A stretch of 64,000 nt of DNA from Clostridium rectalis (GTDB lineage Bacteria > Bacillota > Clostridia > Clostridiales > Clostridiaceae), in contig NZ_UYZZ01000004.1 in NCBI RefSeq assembly GCF_900626095.1, positions 248,001 to 312,000 on the forward strand, in the 5' to 3' direction. The position numbers and the translations under genes were made by a program. Under the pieces are notes generated by a model. The model had not been told where the DNA came from. It saw only the letters and a list, made by a program, of their open reading frames with translations, and searched no databases. Of the stretch, positions 15,901 to 24,183 are shown piece by piece (the first letter of the stretch is position 1; each line of letters opens with the position of its first letter).

Positions 15901-17999
15901 TTGGAACATTATTAAATGATGAAATAAGAACTATTATAATAAGAGGAACAGTAGCTCCAGTAGGTCCAGGCTTTATAACTAATACTGTAGATGTAACATC
16001 AACAACATTAGACCCTAATTTAAGTAATAATACATCAACAGCGGTTATAGAGGTTAATGAGTCTACTCAAGTAGCAGATGTTGGGGTTTATAAATCTGTA
16101 GATATGAATCCGATAACTCCAGAGGAAATGGTAGTTTACTCCATCAAAGTATCAAATTTTGGACCCGCAGATGCCCAAAATGTTATTTTAACGGATAATA
16201 TACCACCTGAAATAACAGGAGCGGAATTCTCAACAGACGGAGGAGCAAATTTTAATCCATGGCCGGGAAGTCTGGATATAGGAACATTACTATCTGGTGA
16301 AACAAGAAACATTTTAATAAGAGGAACAGTGTCACCATTAGTTACAGGGATTATAAGTAATACTGCAGAGGTAAGCTCAGCAACGCAAGATCCTAATCCA
16401 AGCAATAATACATCTACAGTAGATGTGGAAGTTGTACCATCTGCAGATGTTTCAATTACAAAAACATCGGCTCCCAATCCAGTAATACCAGGAGAAATAT
16501 TGACTTATACAATTAATGTATTCAATGCAGGTCCATCAAATGCTCAGGATGTTGTTTTAATGGATTTCATTTCATCTGATATTATAGGAGCAGAGTTTTC
16601 AATAGATGGGGGAGCAAACTTTGATCCATGGTCAGGAAGTTTTGATATAGGAACAATACTAGCTGGTGAAACAAAAACTATATTGATAAGAGGAACAGTG
16701 TCTCAATCAGCTACAGGAACTATATCTAATACTGCCAATATAACTTCATCAACACCAGATCCTGATCTGGATAATAATGAAACTACAGTGGATACAGAAG
16801 TTAATGCATTAGCAGATATTTCAGTTATAAAAACAGGAACTCCAAATCCAGTAGTAACAGGGGAAATATTAACTTATACAATTGATGTATCAAATGCAGG
16901 ACCAGCAGATGCCCAAAATGTTGTTTTGGATGATGCCATATCACCTGATATCATAGGAGCAGAATTTTCAATAGATGGAGGAGCAAACTTTAATCCATGG
17001 ACAACAATATATATTATAGGAACATTACCAGCTGGTGAAACAAGAACTATTTTAATAAGAGGAACAGTGTCACCGTCGTCTATAGGAACTATAAGTAATA
17101 CTGCAAGTGTAATTTCATCAACACCAGATCCTGATTTGGATAATAATGAAACTACAGTGGGTACAGGAGTTAATGCATTAGCAGATATTTCAGTTATAAA
17201 AACAGGAATTCCAAACCCAGTATTAACAGGAGAAATATTAACTTATACAATTGATGTATCAAATGCAGGACCAGCAGATGCCCAAAATGTTGTTTTGGAT
17301 GATGCCATTCCACCTGATATTATAGGAGCAGAGTTTTCAATAGATGGAGGAGTGACCTTTAATCCATGGCCAATAATTTATATTATAGGAACAATACCAG
17401 CTAGCGAAACAAAAACTATTTTAATAAGAGGGACAGTGTCACCATCAGCTACAGGAATTATAACCAATAATGCTGCTGTAATTTCATCAACGCCAGATCC
17501 TGATTTGGACAATAATGAAACTACAGTGGATACAGAAGTTAATGCATTAGCAGATATTTCAGTTATAAAAATAGGAAGTCCAAATCCAGTAGTAACAGGA
17601 GAAATATTAACCTATAAAATTGTAGTATCAAATACAGGACCGGCAGATGCAGAAAATGTTGTTTTAATGGATATTATTCCGCCTGAAATTATAAGACCAG
17701 AATTTTCAATAAATGGAGGAGTAACCTTTAATCCATGGACAGGAAGTGTTGTTATAGGAACATTAAAAGTTATGTCTTCAAGAACTATTTTAATAAGAGG
17801 TAAGGTAGTGTCATCAGATACAAAATGTAAATGTACAACTAATATAATAAATACCGCAAAAGTAATGTCAACAACGCCAGATCCAAATCTAAATAATAAC
17901 ACATCAATTGCCACTATAAAAACTAGTAGATATTTTATGGTTTGTTCTAAAAATTCTTGTTGTAATAAATGTAATATTGATTGTTATAATAAGGATTAA
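12945..17999 (+). CDS. Large DUF11-repeat protein with SdrD-B, DUF6923-like and GEVED-like segments and a Cys-rich tail
   Basis: A 1684-residue structural protein. In order: a Cna-B/SdrD-B-like domain (about 4-70, IRGVVFDDLNNNGTLNPGEP), a beta-propeller-like DUF6923-type region (about 121-355), a GEVED-type domain (about 356-545, starting IDFGDAPDPTSGTG and ending SDGEVEDYYLQI), then nine DUF11 repeats of about 123 residues from residue 550 to about 1658, each opening ADISVIKT-like and holding LTYTIDVSNAGP. The last 25 residues hold five cysteines (VCSKNSCCNKCNIDC), and a CKC lies just before. There is no signal peptide, LPxTG or membrane anchor. An unsecreted, disulfide-capable repeat protein suggests a spore-surface protein made in the mother cell, but that is inference. 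GGAGG precedes the ATG. Confidence 0.9.
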   Translation: MAATIRGVVFDDLNNNGTLNPGEPGIPNAYVVIRDPNGVCTTVQTNASGVYIFSNLNLAGNYTVYETAINPGATCPPTNFGQPAGFTNSSTFRTQTINVTQTQIDNNSTINGRNYGHDNPETFTCRPIGYQVAVPPSAANSEFVEVNLVTGKYNIINPDMGVRINPIAYNVLDNMIYGTIGTTNNLTRISRDGSRTNFGAITGLPNVFYTTGDIDNQGNLYIYINDTATFYQVDLNQNSATFGQVLNSVPITPISVSDWSWNPIDGQLYGVTFDGIAVRVNPFNGNVTNLTTVGVPGVSSYGATFIDASGTLYAINNATGRVYRIIISGNNATGERFSQAVPTSINDGAMCHNSLIEIDFGDAPDPTSGTGVDNYNTLLANNGPRHQIINQLTLGTQVTAENDAYANLTTDATGDDILQGIQDDGTTLPLTPLLVTDTTYSLTVDVVNNTGLPGNVYGWIDFNKNGVFQGNEATPVVVVPSDPGVQQVVLNFTVPVGVNLKPDHTFVRVRVTTDELINQNSSQTAEDTRSIGPASDGEVEDYYLQIDPVADIFVVKTADPDPVIPGEVLTYKIDVVNAGPSDAENVVLDDEVPPTIKAPEFSIDGGATFNPWPTIYDIGTLLAGKTITILIRGIVESFATGIISNVANVISSTPDPDLNNNTSIVFTQVNALADISVVKTASPNPVNQGETLTYTIDVINAGPADAQNVVLDDVIPPEIIGAEFSTDGGITFSPWPGSFDIGTLSNGETRTVLIRGTVSPSAIGIISNTAGVISSTPDPNLDNNMSTVDTEINTADISVIKTSDLNPAFPGEILTYTIKVSNAGPADAENVVLTDAIPPEIVGAEFSVDGGVTFNPWPGSFNIGTLLDGETSSILIRGTVAASAIGIISNTANVTSTTPDPNPDNNTSTVDIEVNALADISVIKTGSPNPVVSGETLTYTIDVSNFGPSLAEDVTLSDVIPPEITGAEFSTDGGITFNPWTGSFNLGTLLNDEIRTIIIRGTVAPVGPGFITNTVDVTSTTLDPNLSNNTSTAVIEVNESTQVADVGVYKSVDMNPITPEEMVVYSIKVSNFGPADAQNVILTDNIPPEITGAEFSTDGGANFNPWPGSLDIGTLLSGETRNILIRGTVSPLVTGIISNTAEVSSATQDPNPSNNTSTVDVEVVPSADVSITKTSAPNPVIPGEILTYTINVFNAGPSNAQDVVLMDFISSDIIGAEFSIDGGANFDPWSGSFDIGTILAGETKTILIRGTVSQSATGTISNTANITSSTPDPDLDNNETTVDTEVNALADISVIKTGTPNPVVTGEILTYTIDVSNAGPADAQNVVLDDAISPDIIGAEFSIDGGANFNPWTTIYIIGTLPAGETRTILIRGTVSPSSIGTISNTASVISSTPDPDLDNNETTVGTGVNALADISVIKTGIPNPVLTGEILTYTIDVSNAGPADAQNVVLDDAIPPDIIGAEFSIDGGVTFNPWPIIYIIGTIPASETKTILIRGTVSPSATGIITNNAAVISSTPDPDLDNNETTVDTEVNALADISVIKIGSPNPVVTGEILTYKIVVSNTGPADAENVVLMDIIPPEIIRPEFSINGGVTFNPWTGSVVIGTLKVMSSRTILIRGKVVSSDTKCKCTTNIINTAKVMSTTPDPNLNNNTSIATIKTSRYFMVCSKNSCCNKCNIDCYNKD
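14592..17929 (+). repeat. Nine tandem DUF11-coding repeats, about 369 bp each
   Basis: Units begin near 14592, 14961, 15327, 15696, 16074, 16443, 16812, 17181 and 17550, so the spacing is 366-378 bases with 369 most common. Units 7 and 8 (16812-17549) are close to identical over long stretches at the base level, and unit 9 begins the same way, while units 1-5 have drifted more. This indicates recent unit duplication at the 3' end. The array is a likely place for length changes by recombination and for assembly error. Confidence 0.9.
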
Positions 18000-18024
18000 A
18001 ATTAAAGTTATAACTTAGACTTTG

Positions 18025-18060
18025 TACGCAGGGATGGAAATAGCCCTGCGTATATTTGTT
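18025..18060 (+). terminator. Terminator of the DUF11 gene
   Basis: TACGCAGGG (18025-18033) and CCCTGCGTA (18044-18052) form a 9-bp GC-rich stem followed by TATTTGTT, 25 bases after the stop codon. Confidence 0.8.
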
Positions 18061-18141
18061 TATAGTTGTTATTAAAATAAAGTTAATTTATATAAAGATA
18101 TTATATATTAACATTTCAAAACAAATTTTTTATTTCCATTT

Positions 18142-18167
18142 TATTTATTTCAATATTGAAATAAATA
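18142..18167. promoter_or_regulatory. Perfect 26-bp palindrome upstream of the ABC transporter operon
   Basis: The sequence is self-complementary from 18142 to 18167 around the centre CAATATTG, with arms ending TATTTATTTC and GAAATAAATA. It has no loop, so it looks more like a DNA-binding dimer site than a terminator, but AT-rich DNA makes chance palindromes commoner. It lies about 300 bases before the ABC transporter start codon. Confidence 0.35.
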
Positions 18168-18324
18168 TGGTTTAAAATCAGCTACATCAAAGACTTATCT
18201 ATTGTATTTTAATTATCATAGGTCTTTCTTACTAAATAGTAAGATAAAAAACACCTCCTAGTAAGTTTTAGGTTTTATAATTAATATAAAATAGTTTATC
18301 TGAGGGCTATCATCTGTAGCACTT

Positions 18325-18377
18325 TTATCCTTTTTACATGGGAAAAAAGGGTTGATATCCACTGGATAAGTTTTTTT
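18325..18377 (+). promoter_or_regulatory. Attenuator-like structure in the leader of the ABC transporter
   Basis: TATCC (18356-18360) pairs with GGATA (18364-18368), followed by AGTTTTTTT, a compact terminator 89 bases before the start codon. TTATCC at 18325-18330 can also pair with GGATAA (18364-18369). A competing stem, CCTTTTT (18329-18335) with AAAAAGG (18344-18350), uses the same bases. Mutually exclusive stems before a T-tract are what an attenuator would show. The remaining bases of 18061-18466 hold no gene that I can support. Confidence 0.4.
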
Positions 18378-18466
18378 AGGATTCAGATTAAAAGAGGAGT
18401 TATCACAAGAATAACTAAATTTTACATGGGTAGAATCACTTAATAGTCAATAGGGAGGAAATGGTA

Positions 18467-19150
18467 ATGGAAGTTTTAAAAACAATAGATTTATGTAAAA
18501 GTTATGGGTTTGGAGATACAAAAGTTGAAGCTTTAAAGAATGTAAATATATCTATTAATGAAGGAGAATTTGTAGCAGTAGTAGGGGCAAGTGGCTCAGG
18601 TAAAAGCACTTTATTACATTTGTTAGGTGGAGTGGATAAGCCTACTTCGGGAAAAGTAATAATTGATAAAGAAAATATATACAAGCTAAATGAAAAAGAA
18701 CTTGCTGTTTTTAGGAGGAGAAAGGTAGGATTTATATTTCAGTTTTATAATTTAATACCTGTACTTACAGCAGAGGAGAATATAACTCTTCCAATACTTT
18801 TAGATAATAAGAAAGTTGATAAAAAATATAAGGATGAGTTATTAAATATTTTAGGTCTTAAAGATAGGAAAAATCATTTACCATCGGAGCTTTCAGGAGG
18901 ACAACAACAAAGGGTATCTATTGGAAGAGCACTTTCATATAAACCTGCAATAATATTAGCAGATGAGCCAACAGGGAACTTAGACAGTAAGAATAGTAAG
19001 GAAATAATAGATTTACTTAGATTTTCTGTTCAAAAATATCATCAAACATTAATAATCATAACTCATGACTTAAATATTGCATCTCAGGCAGATAGAATAA
19101 TAACTATAGAGGATGGGTGTGTGGTTAAAGATGAGGTGATTAAGAGATGA
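18467..19150 (+). CDS. ABC transporter ATP-binding protein (MacB/LolD type)
   Basis: A 227-residue ATPase that powers the permease encoded next. Walker A is GASGSGKST at 40-48, the Q-loop is FIFQFYNLIP, the signature is LSGGQQQRV, Walker B is IILADEPTGNLD, and the H-loop is IITHDLN; all are intact. The GGGAGG site at 18453-18458 is 2 bases from the ATG at 18461 and 8 bases from the ATG at 18467, so I use the second. The stop overlaps the permease start (ATGA), so the two are coupled. MacB/LolD-type ATPases work with FtsX-fold permeases that move lipids, peptides or antibiotics mechanically. Confidence 0.95.
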   Translation: MEVLKTIDLCKSYGFGDTKVEALKNVNISINEGEFVAVVGASGSGKSTLLHLLGGVDKPTSGKVIIDKENIYKLNEKELAVFRRRKVGFIFQFYNLIPVLTAEENITLPILLDNKKVDKKYKDELLNILGLKDRKNHLPSELSGGQQQRVSIGRALSYKPAIILADEPTGNLDSKNSKEIIDLLRFSVQKYHQTLIIITHDLNIASQADRIITIEDGCVVKDEVIKR

Positions 19151-21771
19151 AAAAGTATAACACTATCACTTTTAGATATTTAAAAGGGCAGAAAAAAAGA
19201 ACTATACTTACTATACTAGGTATAGTTCTTGCAGTTGCATTAATTAGTGCTATAGGGACTATGCTTGTAAGTATAAGGGGACAATATATAGAAAGTGCTA
19301 TAAAAGCAAAAGGCCACTATCATGCAAAGTTTATGGAACTTAATAATGATTTAGTTAACAAATTAAATAACAATGTGGAAATAGAAAAAATTGCGGTAGT
19401 AAGTGATGAGGGCTCTGGAATACTTTCTAATGTAAAAGAAGAGGAAAGAGTTGTAAATCCTAAAGCACCTATGTATCGATATTTAAATATAGAAGGTTAT
19501 GACAATAGGGCTTTTGAAATGCTACCTATTAAATTAAAGGATGGTAGACTTCCTAGAAATGAAAATGAAATATTATTAGAGTATTGGGCTCTTGATTATT
19601 TACCTTTAAAACCTAAAATAGGAGATAAAATTAAATTGGTTGTAGGTGAAAAAGAGGTTAATAAAACTAAAAGCAAAAATAAAGAAATTATTGAAAAAGA
19701 TATATTTAATAAAAAGGGAGAAAAGGAATATAAAATAGTAGGTACATATGAGTTATCTATTTCATATCCGGGAGGCTACAATACAAAAGGAATAACTTTT
19801 TTAAATGAATTTAATATATTAAATGAATTTAAATATAGTGTATTTACAAAGATGGTTTCTCCAAAAGGTGTTCATGAAAAGTGTGAAAGAATAGCTAATA
19901 ATCTAGAACTTAAGAAAATAGTGAATCAAAATGGAAAATATAACTATAATATCGAATACAATGAAGGGCTTTTAAGATTTTATGCAGAAAGCATAAATGA
20001 ATCTTTAAATAGAGGATTAACATCTGTAGTTGTGTTTATAGTTGTTTTAATTATTATAAGTACTGCAGCAGTTATTTATAATATATTTAATATATCGGTT
20101 TTAGAGAGAGTTTCGCAATTTGGTATACTTAGATGTACAGGAGCAGCACCTAATCAAATAAAGGGTTTGGTTTTAAAGGAGGCTTTTATTTTAAGTTTAA
20201 TAGGTATTCCTTTGGGACTTTTAAGTGGAATTTTGGCTATGGAAGTAGTAATTCGTATATTGGGAGTATTGCTAAGAAATGAGATTAAGGTAGTTTTATC
20301 TCCTGTAGTTTTTATAATAAGTGCTTTAATTGGGTTAATAACAATTTATTTATCAGTTATAGGCCCTGCCAGAAAGGCAGCTAAAGTGTCTCCACTAGAG
20401 GCAGTTAGAAATGCGGGAAGTTTTAAAAAGGAAAATATAAAGAAAGTAAAAAAATCTAGACTAGCAAATAAAATCTTTGGTATTGAAGGAGAAATTGCTT
20501 ATAAAAACCTTAAGAGGAATAGAAAGAAATTTAGAATTACTGTATTTTCTTTAATTATAAGTATAGTACTTTATGTGGTTTTTGGAAGTTTTGCAACCTA
20601 TGTTTACAAATTTGGAGCAGCACAAGAGAAGGACTTAAAAGATTTTGTTTTATGGAAGTATGGGCAACCACAAAAGGAAATAAGTTTATCTGTTTTAAAT
20701 GATATTCAAAAATTTAAAGAGGTTGAAAAAACATACGCAGTTAGGAAAGAATCAAGGTGTATTTTAGTACCTGAGGAAAAAGTAAATCCGAGAATGTTTA
20801 AAGCAATGCCATTTATAAATGAAGAAAAAAAAGATGGTAAGTTTTGTTTTCGTAATAATAATATAATTTCGTATGGAGATAAGGTATTACCCGAGCTAAA
20901 AAAATATATTAAAGAAGGAGCTGTAGATATAGAAAAATTAAATAATGAAAATGGAGTAATACTTTTAAAAACTAGTAAATTAATTGATGATGCTACCCAT
21001 AAACCCATTATTATGGATACAACAGATTATAAAGTTGGAGATTATATTGATATAATTGATGATAAATTAGGTGATAGTAATAAAATAGATATATCTAAAA
21101 TTAAAAAAGTTAAAGTTTTAGGAATTTTAGATAAAGGAGTTTTAGACCATGAATATAATTTTAATGAGTCAGTAAGTCTTATAACTTCAGAAAAGATTTA
21201 TAAAAATATCATTGGAAATAGTAATATTAGCACAGTATTTATCCAGCTAAAGGAAGGTGCAAATAAAGACAGTGTTGCAAGTTATTTAAAAGTTTTAAGT
21301 GAGAAAGATCCTAGATATAATTATATTGACCATATGGAGGAATCTAAAAAGAATAGAGATGGAGCTATAGCCGTAAATATATGTTTATATGGTTTTGTAG
21401 TGGTAATAAGCTTAATTGGAGCATTAAATATTATAAATACTATAAGTACTAATTTGATTCTAAGAAAAAGAGAATTAGCTATGCTAAGAGCCGTAGGAAT
21501 GAATAAAAGCAAGATGACTAAGATGGTATGTCTTGAAGGAATATATTATGGCATAATTGCATCTATATATGGAGGCATTATTGGAACAGCACTTTCCTAT
21601 AGATTATTTAAAATAATGACAGACATAAGAGAGTTTCAATGGGCAATTCCTAAAAAGGAAATACTAACTGCGGTAGTTGGAGTAATTATAATATCTTTAG
21701 CTTCTACTTATATACCGCTAAGAAAAATAAACAGAGAAAATATAATAGAAAATATAAGAGGGGAAGAGTAA
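19147..21771 (+). CDS. ABC transporter permease, two-FtsX-domain type
   Basis: An 874-residue permease. One helix near residue 20 (RTILTILGIVLAVALISAIG) leads into a large extracellular domain. Three helices of the first FtsX domain lie at about 295-410, with GILRCTGAAPNQIKGLVLKE and GPARKAAKVSPLEAVRNAG, both FtsX landmarks. A second copy follows: one helix near 470 and three near 755-860, with RKRELAMLRAVGMNKSKM. This two-domain, eight-helix form is typical of Gram-positive FtsX/MacB-like exporters with no periplasmic partner. It overlaps the ATPase gene by 4 bases. No two-component system is directly beside it, so it is not a clear Bce module. Substrate unknown. Confidence 0.92.
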   Translation: MKKYNTITFRYLKGQKKRTILTILGIVLAVALISAIGTMLVSIRGQYIESAIKAKGHYHAKFMELNNDLVNKLNNNVEIEKIAVVSDEGSGILSNVKEEERVVNPKAPMYRYLNIEGYDNRAFEMLPIKLKDGRLPRNENEILLEYWALDYLPLKPKIGDKIKLVVGEKEVNKTKSKNKEIIEKDIFNKKGEKEYKIVGTYELSISYPGGYNTKGITFLNEFNILNEFKYSVFTKMVSPKGVHEKCERIANNLELKKIVNQNGKYNYNIEYNEGLLRFYAESINESLNRGLTSVVVFIVVLIIISTAAVIYNIFNISVLERVSQFGILRCTGAAPNQIKGLVLKEAFILSLIGIPLGLLSGILAMEVVIRILGVLLRNEIKVVLSPVVFIISALIGLITIYLSVIGPARKAAKVSPLEAVRNAGSFKKENIKKVKKSRLANKIFGIEGEIAYKNLKRNRKKFRITVFSLIISIVLYVVFGSFATYVYKFGAAQEKDLKDFVLWKYGQPQKEISLSVLNDIQKFKEVEKTYAVRKESRCILVPEEKVNPRMFKAMPFINEEKKDGKFCFRNNNIISYGDKVLPELKKYIKEGAVDIEKLNNENGVILLKTSKLIDDATHKPIIMDTTDYKVGDYIDIIDDKLGDSNKIDISKIKKVKVLGILDKGVLDHEYNFNESVSLITSEKIYKNIIGNSNISTVFIQLKEGANKDSVASYLKVLSEKDPRYNYIDHMEESKKNRDGAIAVNICLYGFVVVISLIGALNIINTISTNLILRKRELAMLRAVGMNKSKMTKMVCLEGIYYGIIASIYGGIIGTALSYRLFKIMTDIREFQWAIPKKEILTAVVGVIIISLASTYIPLRKINRENIIENIRGEE

Positions 21772-21853
21772 TAACAGATTAAAAACTTATTATATATTTC
21801 ATGGGTGTATGTATTTTTAAAGGAGAAAAAAGGATGCTTCCGTTAAGTAGTAT

Positions 21854-21890
21854 AAAAAACTATTCTCATAATAGAGAATAGTTTTTTATT
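21854..21890 (+). terminator. Terminator of the first ABC operon
   Basis: AAAAAACTATTCTC (21854-21867) and GAGAATAGTTTTTT (21874-21887) make a perfect 14-bp stem, loop ATAATA, ending in a T-run. Confidence 0.9.
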
Positions 21891-21921
21891 TAAAGCTAGA
21901 ATTAAATATATATAGTTATAA

Positions 21922-21955
21922 AGAGGAATCATGAGTTTAAGGTTCCTCTATTTTT
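21922..21955 (+). terminator. Second hairpin with T-tract
   Basis: AGAGGAA (21922-21928) pairs with TTCCTCT (21943-21949), followed by ATTTTTG. It stands 32 bases after the first terminator and 150 bases before the next gene, so it may be a back-up terminator or part of the leader of the ABC-2 operon. The rest of 21772-22105 holds no gene. Confidence 0.55.
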
Positions 21956-22105
21956 GTACATATTATATGAAAATAAAGTAATTTAATATGATAAATGTCA
22001 CTATACAGTTGTTATTTTTATCACTACAAAGAAAAGGTTAATTTTAGTAATCTATTATCATAGAGAAGAAAAGATATTTTATTTTAAAGTGAAAGAAGGG
22101 ATTTT

Positions 22106-23038
22106 ATGATACTTGAAATAAAAAACTTAGTGAAAAGGTATGGTGATTTTCTAGCTGTTGATAATGTTAATTTAGCTATAAAAGAGGGAAAAATAGTTGG
22201 ACTTTTGGGTCCTAATGGTGCAGGTAAGACTACTACCATAAATACAATAATGGCACTTTCTAAAATAGATTCTGGTAAAATATTCGTTTTTGGCAAGGAG
22301 TTATATAAGTATGAGATGGAGATAAAGTCTAAGATAGGAATTGTGCCACAAGAGGTTGCTTTATTTGATGATTTAAAGGCATATGAAAATGTGACCTTCT
22401 TTGGAAGACTATATGGCCTTAAAGGCGAAAATCTAAAAAACAGTGTAAAGGATGCTTTAGAATTTACAGGGTTATGGGATAGGAAAGAGAGCTATCCTCA
22501 GCAATATTCTGGAGGAATGAGAAGAAGGCTTAATATAGCTTGTGCTATAGTTCATAAACCTAAGTTAATAATTATGGATGAGCCTACCGTTGGAATAGAT
22601 CCACAGTCTAGAAAACACATTTTATCATCTGTAAAAAAACTAAATAAAATGGGATCAACAGTAATATATACATCTCACTACATGGAAGAGATAGAAGAAA
22701 TATGTGATGAAATAGTAATAATGGATAAAGGGAAAATAATTGCAAGAGGGACAAATGAAGAATTAAAGTCCCTAATTTCAACTGAAGATAAAATAACTAT
22801 GGAACTTTCTGGAATGAATTACACTATAGTAGATAGTATAAAAAAGATACAGGGGGTAAAGGACTGTATAGTAAATGAAAAATTCTTAGAAGTAGTATCA
22901 AAGAATAATAGTAGAAATTTAGGAGCAATTATAGATGTAATTGTAAACAATAATGTGGATATAAATAAAATAAATGTGGATAAGCCAACTTTAGAAGGAG
23001 TTTTTTTAACACTTACAGGTAGAAAATTAAGGGATTAG
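22106..23038 (+). CDS. ABC-2 exporter ATP-binding protein
   Basis: A 310-residue ATPase of the drug/antibiotic export class (CcmA/DrrA-like). Walker A is GPNGAGKTT at 35-43, the Q-loop is GIVPQEVALFDDL, the signature is YSGGMRRRL, Walker B is LIIMDEPTVGIDPQS, and the H-loop is YTSHYMEE. A C-terminal extension of about 90 residues after the ATPase core (ending KPTLEGVFLTLTGRKLRD) is typical of DrrA-type proteins. The ATG has AGAAGGG upstream. Two ABC-2 permeases follow at 12 bases and by overlap, then a two-component system, so this is the ATPase of a heterodimeric exporter. Confidence 0.94.
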   Translation: MILEIKNLVKRYGDFLAVDNVNLAIKEGKIVGLLGPNGAGKTTTINTIMALSKIDSGKIFVFGKELYKYEMEIKSKIGIVPQEVALFDDLKAYENVTFFGRLYGLKGENLKNSVKDALEFTGLWDRKESYPQQYSGGMRRRLNIACAIVHKPKLIIMDEPTVGIDPQSRKHILSSVKKLNKMGSTVIYTSHYMEEIEEICDEIVIMDKGKIIARGTNEELKSLISTEDKITMELSGMNYTIVDSIKKIQGVKDCIVNEKFLEVVSKNNSRNLGAIIDVIVNNNVDINKINVDKPTLEGVFLTLTGRKLRD

Positions 23039-23049
23039 GAGATATATTT

Positions 23050-24183
23050 ATGAAAATTATATATATTATATTTTATAAATTAAAAATAAATCTTAGAAAC
23101 AAGAAAAGCTTAATTAATATGTTACTACTTCCTGTGATTTTGATATTAATTTTAGGAACAGCTTTAAAAAGTGATTTTACACCTGGAAATATAAAAAGGT
23201 CAAAGGTGTATTATTGTATTAAGGATGAAGGAGAGCTTTCTAATAACTTTGAGAGTTATATAACTTCAAATAAATTAAAGGATTTAATAGAAGTAAAAAA
23301 GGTAAATAGTAAGGAAGAAGGGTTAAATTTTATAGCAGTAGATGAAAGAAGTAGTTTTATATTTATAGATAAGGGGACTTTAGCAAATATTTTAAGTGGT
23401 AAAAAATCTAATATATTCTTATATAGTGAGAGAGACACTATTCAAAAAGAAATAGTTAAAAATGTTTTAAATGGATTTGTAAATGGAGCTAATACAATGT
23501 ATGCTTCTTATACTATGGGTGCAAAGGGTGGAGCTATAGTAGATAAAAATAGTATAGTGGATTCTTCTATAGATATTCATGGAAAAATACCAAAGGCTAT
23601 AGACTACTATTCAGTAACTATGTTAGTTATGACCCTTATGTATGGATCCCTTTATGGAAGGTATTCTATAAGAGAGATATACGAAGAGGAGGGAATAAGG
23701 GTTAAAAATACGCCAACAAAAGGAATAGATATTTTAATTGGATATATTACTTCATCTATAGTTACAGTGTTTTTAGAAGGGCTATTACTAATGTTTATTG
23801 CAAAGTATATTTTTAAAGCTAATTATGGTAAGGATATAGCTTTAATAATATTTATTATATTTAGTATGTCTGTATTTACTAATTTTATAGGTATGGCAGT
23901 AGGCACATTAGTTAGAAAAGATGATAAATCTGCAGATATTTTGAATATATTTATTGTGGCTTGTACTTTAGTTTCTGGGGGATATGTTAAATTTCCTATA
24001 AATAGTAATTTTTATGACAAAATAATTAGATTTATACCCAATGGCATGGCGCATAATGCAATGTTTAATTCTATATATGGTGGCAATAATGAAATAATTA
24101 TTTCAAATATTTTAGCTATGTGGATTGGAACAGCTTTGTGTTTAGGAGTATCTTTAATAGCTGAAAAAAGGAGAGCAATTTAA
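23050..24183 (+). CDS. ABC-2 type permease, subunit 1
   Basis: A 377-residue membrane protein with the ABC-2 layout: one helix at about 24-40 (LINMLLLPVILILILG), an extracellular domain of about 140 residues, then five helices from about 186 to 372. GIRVKNTPTKGIDILIGYI is the cytoplasmic loop that meets the ATPase, and the RIYRSPV-like position is filled by RVKNTPT. GGAG lies about 9 bases before the ATG. It follows the ATPase gene by 11 bases and its stop overlaps the next start codon (TAATG), so subunits 1 and 2 are made together. Confidence 0.9.
   Translation: MKIIYIIFYKLKINLRNKKSLINMLLLPVILILILGTALKSDFTPGNIKRSKVYYCIKDEGELSNNFESYITSNKLKDLIEVKKVNSKEEGLNFIAVDERSSFIFIDKGTLANILSGKKSNIFLYSERDTIQKEIVKNVLNGFVNGANTMYASYTMGAKGGAIVDKNSIVDSSIDIHGKIPKAIDYYSVTMLVMTLMYGSLYGRYSIREIYEEEGIRVKNTPTKGIDILIGYITSSIVTVFLEGLLLMFIAKYIFKANYGKDIALIIFIIFSMSVFTNFIGMAVGTLVRKDDKSADILNIFIVACTLVSGGYVKFPINSNFYDKIIRFIPNGMAHNAMFNSIYGGNNEIIISNILAMWIGTALCLGVSLIAEKRRAI

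Noticed and set aside
15023-17914. Several minus-strand ORFs of 86-113 codons in the DUF11 gene
   Set aside because: They are antisense shadows that recur once per repeat unit because the repeats share codon use. They have no ribosome sites.
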